From contig OY744467.1 in the NCBI GenBank assembly GCA_963556145.1, positions 6,572,001 through 6,636,000 of the forward strand: a stretch of 64,000 bases of DNA, read 5' to 3'. Shown piece after piece: positions 1 to 10,735 of this stretch. The position numbers were made by a program, and so were the translations under genes. Below the pieces are notes generated by a model, which worked only from the letters and a program-made list of their open reading frames with translations, did no database searches and was not told the origin of the DNA. How positions within the stretch are numbered: the first letter of the stretch is position 1; each line of letters begins with the position of its first letter. Source of the stretch: Hygrocybe punicea. Lineage: Eukaryota > Basidiomycota > Agaricomycetes > Agaricales > Hygrophoraceae.

Positions 1-648
1 AAAACGCAGGGTCAACCTGGTCATCGTCGCATGTACAATGCATATGATGCGTCTGGACACCCACGCGAAGAGGCTCCTATGCCACCACCACCACCACGCA
101 TCTGCCGAAAACAACCAAAGTGGGTGCAACCCGGCCATCATCGCATGCACAACGCGTATGACGCGTAGGGCACCACCACCACCACCACCATCACCACCAT
201 GCGTCTACCCAAACCGGCCAACACGGCAATCGCGGGTCCAACCCGCCTTCGCGCGAACAACGCGTGTGACACGTTGGGTCACCACAACCACCACCACCAC
301 CACCACCACACCCAAACAACAACAGCTGAGGCCAAACACATGCATTGAACACGTGTGTTTCGCTAGGACAGGGCTGGGCAGCCCACCAAACCCCCAAACC
401 CACCTCGTAATGAGGCCAGCCACATCGATTGACGTGTGCGGCACTCTTGCGAGGTCAGATGGGAGTGAGGGCCCCCAGCCCATATGGTTCGCGGTCTAGA
501 CCGTGTTTGGACCGAAACCGAACCGACACAAACGGTTTGCATCGGTTCCGGTCTGGTTTGGGGATTTCAGGTGGAAAACCGGACCATTTGGTTTCCGGTT
601 TGGGCAAAAAGGCCCCAAACCAGACCAAACTGAACTTCCCCAACACTA
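1..648. mobile_element. Right part of a probable non-autonomous hAT element (truncated by window edge)
   Basis: No credible gene is present. The first 310 bases hold several CAC/ACC triplet microsatellites separated by CpG-rich CGCGTATGACGCGT-type motifs. Bases about 480-620 are a swarm of GGTTCCGGT / ACCGGAACC-like words in both orientations. The sequence ends ...CAACACTA at 648, matching the TAGTG-type ends of the hAT elements elsewhere in the window, and it contains an ATCGATTGACGTG variant of their shared palindrome. The left end and target duplication lie outside the window, so the assignment rests on resemblance only. ORFs here merely translate the triplet repeats. Confidence 0.4.
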
Positions 649-1153
649 ACTGAATTAGCCATGAACTTTGATGTTGTTGTTATCTGCTTACACTTAGGTT
701 TCTTTCAGCCTCAGGTTTAACCAGTAGCATCTGAATGGCCATGTCCTTGACCACTGTTGCTGCAGAGTCTGTTTCTGCAGTGTGCATACTGATCACACTG
801 TCCTACTTTGCTGGAGAACCATTCACAGTCAGTTACATTCACAAACATGTGGACTGTCCAATCTGTACCCGTGAGGAGCTACTCTCATACTTGAGGTGCA
901 CATTCCATTAGCTTGGCACCTCTCACAAGACCGCCAACCTCTCCTGGAATGCTGTGGACACCTGCCCCTGCTACCCATTCTCCCACAAGGCCAGCTGGCG
1001 ACTGCCCCATGTGGAAGGGGCCTGTTGGAAAAATATCACACTCGAACGTAAGCAACACTTCTGACCAGTGGAGCAAGAAATACAGAATGAAATCGCTAAC
1101 TGCACAGACCTTGAGGACCAGCTGTGGAATGAATGCAGTCCCACTTCTTCACC
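649..1153. other. Intergenic sequence, no gene recognised
   Basis: Ordinary-composition DNA between two repeat elements. Short ORFs on both strands show no recognisable domain. The last eight bases, TCTTCACC, are the target duplication of the next element. Confidence 0.5.
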
Positions 1154-2264
1154 TAGGCAATCGCACGGATATGGATAAATCCATATCCGTGGGTATCTGT
1201 ATCCGTGCGGGTACGGGTATGGATTGGGACTAGTGAGATCCATGGACCCACGGATATGGATACTGCCAGATATGGCAATAGTGACAACTAACTACTTTAG
1301 CAGGAACCACCACCAGATCGCGACAACAACGAGAACGTGACAACAACATCAACGCAACAGAAGGAGAATGGCCGGGAGGGTGGTGCGCCCATGGAACGGC
1401 CCAGGTACGTACCCCCAACCCAGCCTCTAAGACTCAGGCTTTGGCTAACCCTCCCAACAACCACGCCTCCCAACGACGACACCTCGCAACAACCGCGCCT
1501 CGCAACAACCACGCCTCGTGGACACGCGTCAACGCATTTTTGTGAGGTCTCCAGCACAGAATACAGGGACAGAAGACTACACAACGACCTCGCAAACACG
1601 CGCAGACGTGTCGACTGATGTGTAGGGCTCATGCGGCGCCCCCACCCCTCGCGAACGAGGTTAACCCCAAGTGTGAAGCCCACCTGAGACACCACCTCGC
1701 GAACGAGGTTACCTCCGAGTGCGAAGCCCACCAGAGGCCCCCCCGTCTACCTCGCGAGGGTGACGACCACATCAATTGACGTGCGTCTGGCCTGTGTGAG
1801 GTGTAGGGACCGGTGGGAGGACGCATTCCGGGATGGCGACACGTCGACTTAGGCGTCACATCGACAATGACAACGACGGCAACACGGCAACACCGGCGAC
1901 GCGTCGACAATGGCAGTGACGTGTCGACAATGGCAGTGACGCGTCGACAATGGTGGTGGTGCGTTGACAACGGCAATGGCGCGACATGTCGACTTGGACA
2001 CGGCGGGACGTTCGCGAGAACAACACTGGGCTGGCAACTGCCCAATGTAATTGTAGTATATACTGTATATTTAGTAGAAAAATAATATCTAGATATAATT
2101 ATAATACTCACAGTACCCATACTTGTACCCATGGATAATCCGTATCCACGGGTAAAGTATCCGTGGGAAAAATCCGTGCCTGACGGATACACAGGTACGG
2201 ATTTTCACAGATATGGATACGGATCAGAAATTTTGTATCCACGGAGTATCCGTGCCATTGCCTA
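1154..2264. mobile_element. Non-autonomous hAT element H1 with 8-bp target duplication
   Basis: This 1,111-bp element begins TAGGCAATCGCACGGATA and ends with the near-complement (ATCCGTGCCATTGCCTA). It is flanked on both sides by the exact 8-bp direct repeat TCTTCACC (1146-1153 and 2265-2272); 8 bp is the hAT signature. Inside each end are dense GGATAYGGATA / TATCCGTATCC words. The middle (about 1310-1800) is CpG-rich, with CCTCGCGAACGAGG and TCAATTGACG palindromes, followed by a roughly 20-bp minisatellite (GTCGACAATGGCAGTGAC variants, 1880-1990). No transposase is encoded. The core is homologous, in opposite orientation, to that of the element at 16901-17843. Confidence 0.85.
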
Positions 2265-2517
2265 TCTTCACCTGCCCACTACAGTGCAGGTGTCCTAATC
2301 TTGGATAGTTCCATGGCCCCATGGTATCCACGATTGCCTAACATAACCCGATCTCTGCCAACCACCTTCATGCACGAAAGCAATCCATCCTTAATGGTCA
2401 ACTACATCTCCTAAAACTGTCCCCTTCTATTCCACATTTGCCCCTCCCTAATTCTCTGTTCACTGCAAGTGCCTGTAGTTCTAGCCTCTCCTTCATCTTG
2501 AATCCAATCTGCCATAC

Positions 2518-3252
2518 TTGTCATACTCAGAAATGGCTCCTTTTCCAAGTTATCGCTCAGGACCTTTATATGCCAAACATGGATGGCAAATTTCACACAT
2601 TAGACTTGGGCAGCCTCCTAACAGCCCAAAGTCTAAGCTATACCGTACAACTCAATCGTTCAAATTTTCACAAAGCAATGTTGAACTCATCCTTTATTCC
2701 TATGTACAACTCATCAGTATGGTGAATAACAATCCTCCTTATGGGGCCCCTCCAAGGCAAAGTCAGATTGATACACTCTGGTTGTTGGTGGTGGTAGCAT
2801 GGACATTACTGCTTCTTTGCAGCATCATCGTCAGCTTTTGCAGCAGACACATTGGCCAGTGCATAGGCAGTCAGTGTCATTTTCCTCTGGTTTATTATCT
2901 TTTCTCTCCCTCTTCACTTGTTGCTTCCACCTCAACACCTCAAATGCACAAACCCTCTTTGTGGATACTGGGTCTCTTGTCACCTTCAGTGTCAGTGGAT
3001 GGTAGTAAATCCAGCCTTGGGATGGCCAGCCATCTAGACATTTACCCCAAGATACTGTTACGGACACTTCTGCAGCGGGCTCCAGCAACAATCAACTTAA
3101 CTAGGAGGCAGTTTCCAGAGGTGAGAACAGCAGTTTCATTGTTGCTTACAACTAAGACAACACTGCTACAAGTGGGGGATTCATGGTCTAAAGTCATTGT
3201 GAGCCATGGAGGTTACCCAAGACAAGAGGGTCTGCCCCAAGAACCAGACTAA
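2518..3252 (+). CDS. Unrecognised 244-residue ORF with one hydrophobic segment
   Basis: A long uninterrupted frame in an otherwise degraded region. The only visible feature is a hydrophobic stretch at about residues 88-108 (LWLLVVVAWTLLLLCSIIVS), which could be a membrane helix. No domain, signal peptide or repeat is recognisable. It may be a chance ORF or a piece of a decayed gene. Confidence 0.15.
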   Translation: MSYSEMAPFPSYRSGPLYAKHGWQISHIRLGQPPNSPKSKLYRTTQSFKFSQSNVELILYSYVQLISMVNNNPPYGAPPRQSQIDTLWLLVVVAWTLLLLCSIIVSFCSRHIGQCIGSQCHFPLVYYLFSPSSLVASTSTPQMHKPSLWILGLLSPSVSVDGSKSSLGMASHLDIYPKILLRTLLQRAPATINLTRRQFPEVRTAVSLLLTTKTTLLQVGDSWSKVIVSHGGYPRQEGLPQEPD

Positions 3253-3493
3253 ATGTAAAGAAGAGAAAAGAAGAAAAAGTCTGAACCAACTACAAGAACA
3301 GTAGATATAGTGACTGGTCTTGAGGGGAGGTAAATGGAAATCCAACCATGAAGCTACAGCAAGTCCAACTACACCATGTGTTCACTATGAGGCAGATATG
3401 AGGCGTCCTCATGTCGATGTTCTTGCGATCCAACTGGAGGCCCAGGTATCATTGAGGGATAGAGGCGGTCCAGATGACTCGGATGATTTGGCA

Positions 3494-4024
3494 TCAGATC
3501 ATGTGATATGCAGAATTGCCAATTTGGGGTCTACACTTGCTGTAATGGGCAAGTAGGTAGTCTGGCAGGTGCATCGCATGGTCGGGTTGGAGAGAGGCAT
3601 CATCCAGTGTGGGATTGGTGAAGGGAGTGTCTTGAGGTAGTGTAGATATAGCAGCAAGGTTGGTATGAAAGAAAACAAAGGAATGTGCTGGGGGAAAACC
3701 AACTAGGATGGTGGGATAGTCAAGGTCAGACATGCAAACAGCATAAGCTGTGCTGGATGACAATGTCTGTGTCAATGATGTATTGAGGGGTGATGTCTTG
3801 TCCTGTGTGTGGAAAAATGAGGTCCACCTGATGTTGGTATTCGTCCAAGAAAGGGTATTGTTGTAAACAAGTGTGGGAGGTATCAAGGTTACAGATGAAA
3901 AAGGATAAATGAATGTAGGTCCAGGTTTCGAGTCATGGCACAGGTGACAAGCTGTGGGAACAAGTCGTTGTGTACTGCATTGAAGCAATGACACATGAAC
4001 AATACACAATAGGGGTTGGTTCAC
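3494..4024 (-). CDS. Unrecognised 176-residue minus-strand ORF
   Basis: A Thr/Ser/Pro-rich frame without a recognisable domain. Other open frames continue upstream on the same strand (3933-4184 and 4261-4476), so the three could be exons or frame-shifted parts of one decayed gene. No homologous family is recognised. Confidence 0.15.
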   Translation of the reverse strand: MNQPLLCIVHVSLLQCSTQRLVPTACHLCHDSKPGPTFIYPFSSVTLIPPTLVYNNTLSWTNTNIRWTSFFHTQDKTSPLNTSLTQTLSSSTAYAVCMSDLDYPTILVGFPPAHSFVFFHTNLAAISTLPQDTPFTNPTLDDASLQPDHAMHLPDYLLAHYSKCRPQIGNSAYHMI

Positions 4025-7000
4025 TGTATTGGGAAGTCGTATGGTCTGAAGGTGTGTACTTCGGTGATGGTGAGATTGGAGGGAACAGTGAAATGTCTTG
4101 TGATCGAGGATTGTTCAGAGTATACAAGCAGGTCAGGAATGTCGTCTGATTGTCAGGGAGGATAATGGTAGGCACAGGATACAAAAATGGAAACCATATA
4201 TCTGGGAATGGAAATTGTCAATTATGTGTTGGTATACTGTCGAGGCGGATGTTGGTTTCATCAATGAAGGAAGGTTGCCTTTTCCAGAGGCAAATCATGA
4301 CAATGTAGAAACCAATCAGAAAGGTGATCACTATGGCACCAATGATTATCACAGTTGTGAACTGTTTGGTGAGGATAGCCATTGTGAGTTGGTTTGGGAA
4401 GACAGTATGTCATACAACGAAGACAATGAAAGTGACATCCATTGGCAAGGCAACTATTCGGGTGCAGCAAGGTCACATGGAGATGTGTCCATGGTCGGTC
4501 TGGATTGTTCTAGAAGAAAGGATAAAAAGGGAACAAGAATAAGAATAAATAATGATGTTCAAAAGAAGACAAAAGGCGAATTAGAATTAAAAAGGAAGGT
4601 GTGGTAAAGTGGAATCGTCATGGTGGGTACTGGAGTTGGAATTGGAGTTGTGGAGTTAAAAAACATAACAGATACCTCTCCTGACATTTGAAGTACAACC
4701 AACAATGCTCATGGTAGACCTGGCACTCCATCTCAAAGAGTCATGGAGTTGTATGTTTAAACAGCCCTGGTAGCAATGCAATGGAAAATTTGCACCAAAA
4801 TCTGACTTGATGGTGTGATGGTTTGCTTCTCAGTACTCAGTAGCTAACCCTGGTCATCACTAATTTAGTCGATAGAAGCCTGCAACAGGCCAAGGAACTC
4901 CTGATGCGACTCAAAAACGCCAACCTTGAAATGTCTGTGATAGTAAAGCAGATTGTGACTACCATTGTTGCCGTTGAAAAACAGATCTCACAATTGGAGA
5001 TTGCTTCCACCATTCACATTACCTTGACGAAGCATGTTGTCTGCACCATTACCAATCAAGCCAGCCAACTCATTGGTAAAACGCTTTGGCTGGGAGGGTT
5101 AGGCCAGGTCTCGGCATTTGCTGTGGTGCCATTCTACGTAGACTGATACTTGTATTACAGTATGCATCCAGAATTTTTGTTCTCTCATTTTCTCATGCAC
5201 AATGAGTGCCATCAACTTGAAAGGTATTGATGTACCACCAACTTGGGCACCTCTGCTTTGACAACAATATCTAAGATGCTGAAGCAGAGGATAATGTCAA
5301 ATCATATGAACAGGTTGTTGAAGTATGCAAACTGCTCTTTTACTTTCCAACTTATGACTGCCCAAAACAGCTACTGGTGCATCTAGACTTTGTGTATGCT
5401 AGCATTCAAATAAGTATTATAAGCACAGGGAGAAGGATTTACAGCTCACTTCAGCAATATGCTTGGAAGGAGAATCACTGAGGTGCTCGGTACTACAAGG
5501 ATGTAGATATATGTACATTAAATGCTTGCAGCATTATAATAACAACAATAGAAAAGGAAACAAGAACGTTCAAAACATAAGAAGTATGTATGGCAATAGG
5601 ACAGAGATGAACAAATAAAGAAACCCGGGTATTCATTCCAACATATGGAACAGGAATAACATGGTGTTCCAGCATCTGAACAGAAGTGAGCATCTGAACA
5701 GAAGAGATTAACTAGAAACCTACCATGTCCTAATAGTCATAAGGGTTTGCAACAGTAACAAACTCTAGGTCACCCATCTACAAGTGCTTTCATATTTTGC
5801 ATGCAAAGTCACTTTCTTGGAGGGGTTTGAAGTTGGTGGCAGTTGCATTGTAGTCAATTCTTGTATCGGTTACAACCAAGTATTAGATATGTCCATGAAA
5901 CTTGACTGTGAGCAAATGTGTAGACACATTACACTCTTTTAGCCAGCAATTCACGGCTAATGAAAATCCACTCACATCCAGATCATATATTTGATGATGC
6001 TGGCACCAATGGAGCACCTGGTCACAGCTGAGTAGGTAGCCACTGACTAGATAAACCATCACTGGCTTCCAAAGAATGAACAGAGTCCAGATCAATTGGT
6101 TCAAAACAGATGCCTACAGGTTACTCTTGAGGGTTCGCTGAAGACCAAGAGTTCAGCAGATATAGTGGTTGATATCGTTGATAAGTGATGGTCTGAACTA
6201 TAGCAGTAGCATAAGTCCCTTCTCACAGTATGTACCCATGCCACGAAATAAGTTGGACCATTGTGAAGTCCCATTTCTTACCCAAAAAATATGAGCACCC
6301 TGCTCTGAACAACCACCCACTCCCTGGTTCTGCCCTCCACTTGTGCATTTCAGCAACGGCAGTGACAGACCATGGGGATAAATGTACCTGCAGCAGGTTC
6401 GACACTGCCCATTTGCACTTCACTGTTTCCTGCCACTAACTCTGTGTCCAAGTCACTTCAATGAATAGATTGGGGAGGGGCCATCAACCTTTGCCCCAGG
6501 AATATGTGTTGCCTGATCCCATCATCATTCATGCCATCCTCTATGCTCAATCTTCCAAACTCACCTTCCCCAGTACTGGAGCCCACCTCTTGTTCTCCAA
6601 AGAACTGCGAATCAATTTAGAATGCCACATTGATGGGAAGCATATCAGGGCTCCCAATGGTGTAATGTTGAAGGGTTCAACAGATACACCTACCAAAATG
6701 TGCCTGACAGTGGAAGTGTTTTGGTAAAGTGCATTGCATGCTGAAGAACAACTGATTTGAGGCCTCACTTCCTGGGAGAGACGACAGGGAGATTGGCATG
6801 GGGAGAGAGGGGCCAGGAGGCATTTGGTTGTTTGATGAGACCTATATCATCCCTTGTGCTCAAGCCTGGCATCAAAAAGATCATCACTCCTGTCTGACAT
6901 CCACAACTTTCTCAAGTTCACAAAGGTGAGATCCTGCATCATAGCTTATGCCTCTCTCAATTCTTACATGTACTTTACAGTGGTATGCTGATAATGGCAT

Positions 7001-7316
7001 CCCAGGATCTGGCCAAAGATCCTTCATACAGACAATGGCAAGTGGTTTGATGCTTGACCCTACATGTATGTCAGTATCTTGTTCTAACTTTGTCTTGCCG
7101 TGAATACCTTCCCAGGTGGTGGAAATGCATTCCTGGGAGGCATCTGTGCAGGGCTCCTTCTTTCTGGTGGAAACATTAATGGTGTGTCCATTTGAGGTTG
7201 AGGTCAGGTCTTCATGATACTCACTACTCCTGGTGCTCAGTGTGTTTATACGGAATGGTTGCCATCTCTTTTGCCATCAAACAATATGGTCCCTACATCT
7301 TACTCAGACCAATGAT

Positions 7317-7330
7317 AAGCAAGAAAGATG
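7317..7330. repeat. Left target-site duplication of the LINE
   Basis: AAGCAAGAAAGATG occurs here and again at 13835-13848 directly after the poly(A) tail. The match is exact over 14 bases; the outermost A residues are ambiguous because of the tail. It fixes the 5' boundary of the LINE at 7331. Confidence 0.92.
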
Positions 7331-7467
7331 AAAAACGGTCCTTGAACTCTTACCGCGTGGTACCCCGGCTGGGACCCAAAAGAGTCCTCAGCATAAGTTC
7401 GGGCGCTTCGTTATACCACCCCTGATACTAGCACAACCCACACTATGTTAGACTAAAAGTAAGAGAC

Positions 7468-9390
7468 ATGAGCGGCATACGGCAATGGACAACCACCAAC
7501 GAGGGTCCATCCAAGAACAAACGCGGTAAGTTGCCACAAACGGTAATCTCTTCCCCCCCAGAAACAAGGGCAGCGAGAACCGCCACTATACGAGAACACA
7601 ACCTCGTCAACAATGCACCCCCGCAAACTGAACCGGAAACCAAAACACAAGCCGTCAACTTCCTCACCACCAACTCACTCCTCCACCACGAACAACACCT
7701 CGACATCCCCACACTTTCGGACATACTTATACAAATCACCACCATGGAAAATTGCCCCATCACACCCACCACGCTCAACGCCATCCGATCGGTAGCTATT
7801 CTCTTGGACTCCATAGAAATTAGCCTCAGAACTGACACTTTGGTCGACGCCATTACAACTGAGCTTAAACGACAGGCGGGAGACTTTCACGACTCCCTCG
7901 GACGTGCGATGGAACCCATTTTGGAAACCATCTCAGGAAAAATTACAGAGCACATCGAAACCAGCCTCACAGACGCCAAAACACAACCACAACAAGCGGT
8001 AGCAAACCTCACCAAAACCTTGACCACGCTCAAATCCACTACCACATCATACAAAGACGCAGTACTATCCCAAAACTCACATCCCACCCTCACTCATAAA
8101 GACCCGTGCATAACAGCCAAAGAACAGTTACAAGCCCGCCAATTCCTCCTCGACGTCGAAGACTCGCCCGAAACGAAAAAGGCGCTAGATATCAGCCTAG
8201 CAAAACTAACAGAAAAAGCCAACGCAGCCCTCCAATCCACAGCCCCCCCTCCTACATCCAAGTTCTTAGGCGTCACCAGACTACGAAACGGAGGTATCCT
8301 ACTGGAGGCTAACTCTAACGACACCGCTCTATGGCTACACAACGACCAACACCTCACCACCTTCCTCACCAACTTTGGACACAACGCTTCAATCAAGCAC
8401 CGCACTTACGCCATCCTAGCATTCTTCATCCCACTAACTGTCGACCCAGAAACGCCCGAACATCTCAGGGAAATTGAAGAAACCAACAACCTACCTGAAA
8501 ACTCCATAAAACGAGCCAACTGGATTAAACCAAAGGACCGCCACTCACCCAACCAAACGTGTGGCCACGCCATATTCGCCTTCGACTCCCCCGAAAAGGC
8601 CAACAAAATTCTAGCGAACGGCTTCTACGTCTGCCACAAAAGAATTAACGCCAATAAATGCAAAAAAGAACCCTTACGCTGTCTCCGATGCCATCAATGG
8701 AACCACACCGCAGCACGATGCCCAGCGGATATCGACACCTGCGGCACATGTGGAGATCACCATCGAACCTCATCCTGCGACAACCCCTCACGCCCCTACT
8801 GCACTCCCTGCAGGCAACGCGGTCACACTAGCTGGGACCGTAACTGTCCTACATTCATCCAAAAATGTAAAGACGTGGATAATCGCAATCCGGAAAACCT
8901 CTTACCTTACTTCCCCACGGCCGAAAAATGGACCCAATCCCCGTACCCCGACAATTACTTCAAAGCTCCCAATTCCTTACCTTCCACCACTGCCACCCCC
9001 CCAACACGATCCGACCGTCACCCCCCTACTAATCTCGACTCAACGATCCCGAACAGACAGCGTTCTCCCTACCCGCTTCCCCCTCTCTCCCCGGCTGCAC
9101 GACACTACTCCCCTCCCCACTCCATCTTCGACCTACCACTGAACCCCCCTTCACGCAACCAACCCCCCCCCCCCTCCTCCTCCTCCAGGCACCAGTCCAG
9201 ACCCACCCGACAAACCACTATTAATTTCGAGAAGCAACCACCACCACATCACACCACCTCCATCCCACCCTCTCGAGCATGGGGAGATGAACCACTCGTC
9301 GCCCCTGTCGACCCACCCCCCCACATTCCCACACAGAACGACAACCGAGCAGGCAGTACTTCCCACCTAGTCCCCTCGACTAATGCCTGA
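7468..9390 (+). CDS. LINE ORF1, gag-like nucleic-acid-binding protein
   Basis: A 640-residue intact ORF. It presumably coats the element RNA and acts as a chaperone in the retrotransposition particle. Residues about 395-465 hold three closely spaced zinc-knuckle motifs: CLRCHQWNHTAARC, then CGTCGDHHRTSSC, then CTPCRQRGHTSWDRNC. The N-terminal half is Thr/Asn-rich and probably helical. The C-terminal 170 residues are Pro/Ser/His-rich and disordered. The ATG follows a leader without upstream ATGs close by. The stop overlaps the ORF2 start (ATGCCTGA, 9383-9390), suggesting that ORF2 is translated by termination-reinitiation. Confidence 0.9.
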   Translation: MSGIRQWTTTNEGPSKNKRGKLPQTVISSPPETRAARTATIREHNLVNNAPPQTEPETKTQAVNFLTTNSLLHHEQHLDIPTLSDILIQITTMENCPITPTTLNAIRSVAILLDSIEISLRTDTLVDAITTELKRQAGDFHDSLGRAMEPILETISGKITEHIETSLTDAKTQPQQAVANLTKTLTTLKSTTTSYKDAVLSQNSHPTLTHKDPCITAKEQLQARQFLLDVEDSPETKKALDISLAKLTEKANAALQSTAPPPTSKFLGVTRLRNGGILLEANSNDTALWLHNDQHLTTFLTNFGHNASIKHRTYAILAFFIPLTVDPETPEHLREIEETNNLPENSIKRANWIKPKDRHSPNQTCGHAIFAFDSPEKANKILANGFYVCHKRINANKCKKEPLRCLRCHQWNHTAARCPADIDTCGTCGDHHRTSSCDNPSRPYCTPCRQRGHTSWDRNCPTFIQKCKDVDNRNPENLLPYFPTAEKWTQSPYPDNYFKAPNSLPSTTATPPTRSDRHPPTNLDSTIPNRQRSPYPLPPLSPAARHYSPPHSIFDLPLNPPSRNQPPPPSSSSRHQSRPTRQTTINFEKQPPPHHTTSIPPSRAWGDEPLVAPVDPPPHIPTQNDNRAGSTSHLVPSTNA

Positions 9391-10735
9391 ACACCCACAC
9401 CCCCAGCCGACACAGCTAAACATCTGGCAAATAAACCTCAACAAATCCGCCAAAGCTCACTGGGATCTCATTAATTCGCTAATCCACACTAAATGCGACA
9501 TTCTGCTAATACAGGAACCGTACTTCGACTACTACGGTAATACGAAAGCCACACACAACTGGAGAGTCATATACCCACCCGACCGACTCACCTCCGAAGC
9601 ACCCACCCGATCAGTAATCTTCGTTAACACCAAACTCAACACCAACTTCTGGGAACAGATAAAAATCCACGGCTCCAACGACCTCACGGCGATCCAAATC
9701 AAAAGCCCAACAGGCAACTTCTCCATCTTCAACATTTATAATGATTGCCATCACTCCGACACGCTCAACACCCTCCACACCTTCGCCCAAACCCATGAAG
9801 CGACCCTCCACCAACAAGACACGGACCATATGCTATGGTGCGGCGACTTCAATAGACACCACCCTCTATGGGATGAAGAGCGAAACCATCACCTATTCAC
9901 CGCCAACGCCCTAGCCCAAGCAAGACTACTCATCGAAGCCACGGCCGACTGCGACATGATAATGACGCTACCCAAAAACCTCCCCACCCTCGAATCCATG
10001 GCAACGAAGAATTGGACCAGAACAGACAACGTCTTCTGCACCGCCAAAACAAGCAATCTTATACTTTCCTGTAATACCAGACCAGAACTACGCCCAACCG
10101 GCACCGACCACATACCGATATCCACCTCCATCGTTCTCCACCCACAACTAAGACCTGACAAACCATCACGAAACTTTCGCAACACAAACTGGGACACCTT
10201 TCGCACCCACCTCGACACTCAACTACGACAACACCCCCCTACAGCCCCCATTACCTCCCAACAACAACTAGACGACGCCATATCCACACTGACCAACGTA
10301 CTACAGTCAACTATCAAAGCCGTAGTCCCCATTTCCACACCATGCCCGCACTCAAAACGATGGTGGACTCCGCAACTAAACCAGCTCAAACGAGATAAAA
10401 ACAGGCTAAGTCGACTATCCTATAAGCACCGAATAGACGCCGCTCACCCCAGCCACGATGAACACAGGGCCGCACGCAACCTATACGGTAATGAAATCCT
10501 CAAAGCCAAAGAAAAGCACTTGTCAGCCTTCCTCGACGAAGCCAGCGACGACGACCTCTGGACGATTAACAAGTGTGTATCCAATCCCATCAGTGACAAC
10601 CCCAGAGGAGACGGCGGCAAGTGTTCCATCCCCACCTTGGAAATAATCCACCCGGACAGCCACATAACTTACGCAACGTCGAACGAAGACAAGAGCCGGG
10701 CCATCGCTAACTCCTTCTTTCCCCCCCCCACCTGA
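9383..10735 (+). CDS. LINE ORF2, N-terminal part: apurinic-type endonuclease
   Basis: First open segment of ORF2, 450 residues. It carries an exonuclease-endonuclease-phosphatase fold that nicks target DNA to prime reverse transcription. Visible motifs, in order, are the N-terminal IWQINLNKS, the catalytic glutamate in LLIQEPYFD, CGDFNRHHPLWD, RTDNVFCT and the terminal TDHIPIST. The start ATG lies inside the last codons of ORF1. The frame ends soon after a run of C (TTTCCCCCCCCACCTGA, about 10720); the following RT frame is shifted by one base, so either the run has changed length or a slippage site exists. Confidence 0.88.
   Translation: MPEHPHPQPTQLNIWQINLNKSAKAHWDLINSLIHTKCDILLIQEPYFDYYGNTKATHNWRVIYPPDRLTSEAPTRSVIFVNTKLNTNFWEQIKIHGSNDLTAIQIKSPTGNFSIFNIYNDCHHSDTLNTLHTFAQTHEATLHQQDTDHMLWCGDFNRHHPLWDEERNHHLFTANALAQARLLIEATADCDMIMTLPKNLPTLESMATKNWTRTDNVFCTAKTSNLILSCNTRPELRPTGTDHIPISTSIVLHPQLRPDKPSRNFRNTNWDTFRTHLDTQLRQHPPTAPITSQQQLDDAISTLTNVLQSTIKAVVPISTPCPHSKRWWTPQLNQLKRDKNRLSRLSYKHRIDAAHPSHDEHRAARNLYGNEILKAKEKHLSAFLDEASDDDLWTINKCVSNPISDNPRGDGGKCSIPTLEIIHPDSHITYATSNEDKSRAIANSFFPPPT

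Larger units (their letters stand above)
2273..7316. other. Five-kilobase unassigned region with decayed ORFs
   Basis: I find no recognisable conserved domain in this stretch. There are several medium ORFs on both strands (2518-3252 plus, 3494-4024 and 3933-4184 minus, 4904-5146 plus, 6461-6727 plus), but none forms a convincing spliced gene. The segment just upstream of 7317 was once contiguous with 13849 onward, because the LINE is inserted between them. The material may be old transposon or pseudogene sequence; I cannot say which. Confidence 0.4.

Noticed and set aside
38..499. ORF of 153 residues with His- and Thr-rich tracts
   Set aside because: It is a translation of CAC/ACC microsatellites inside a repeat element; both strands give equally long frames.
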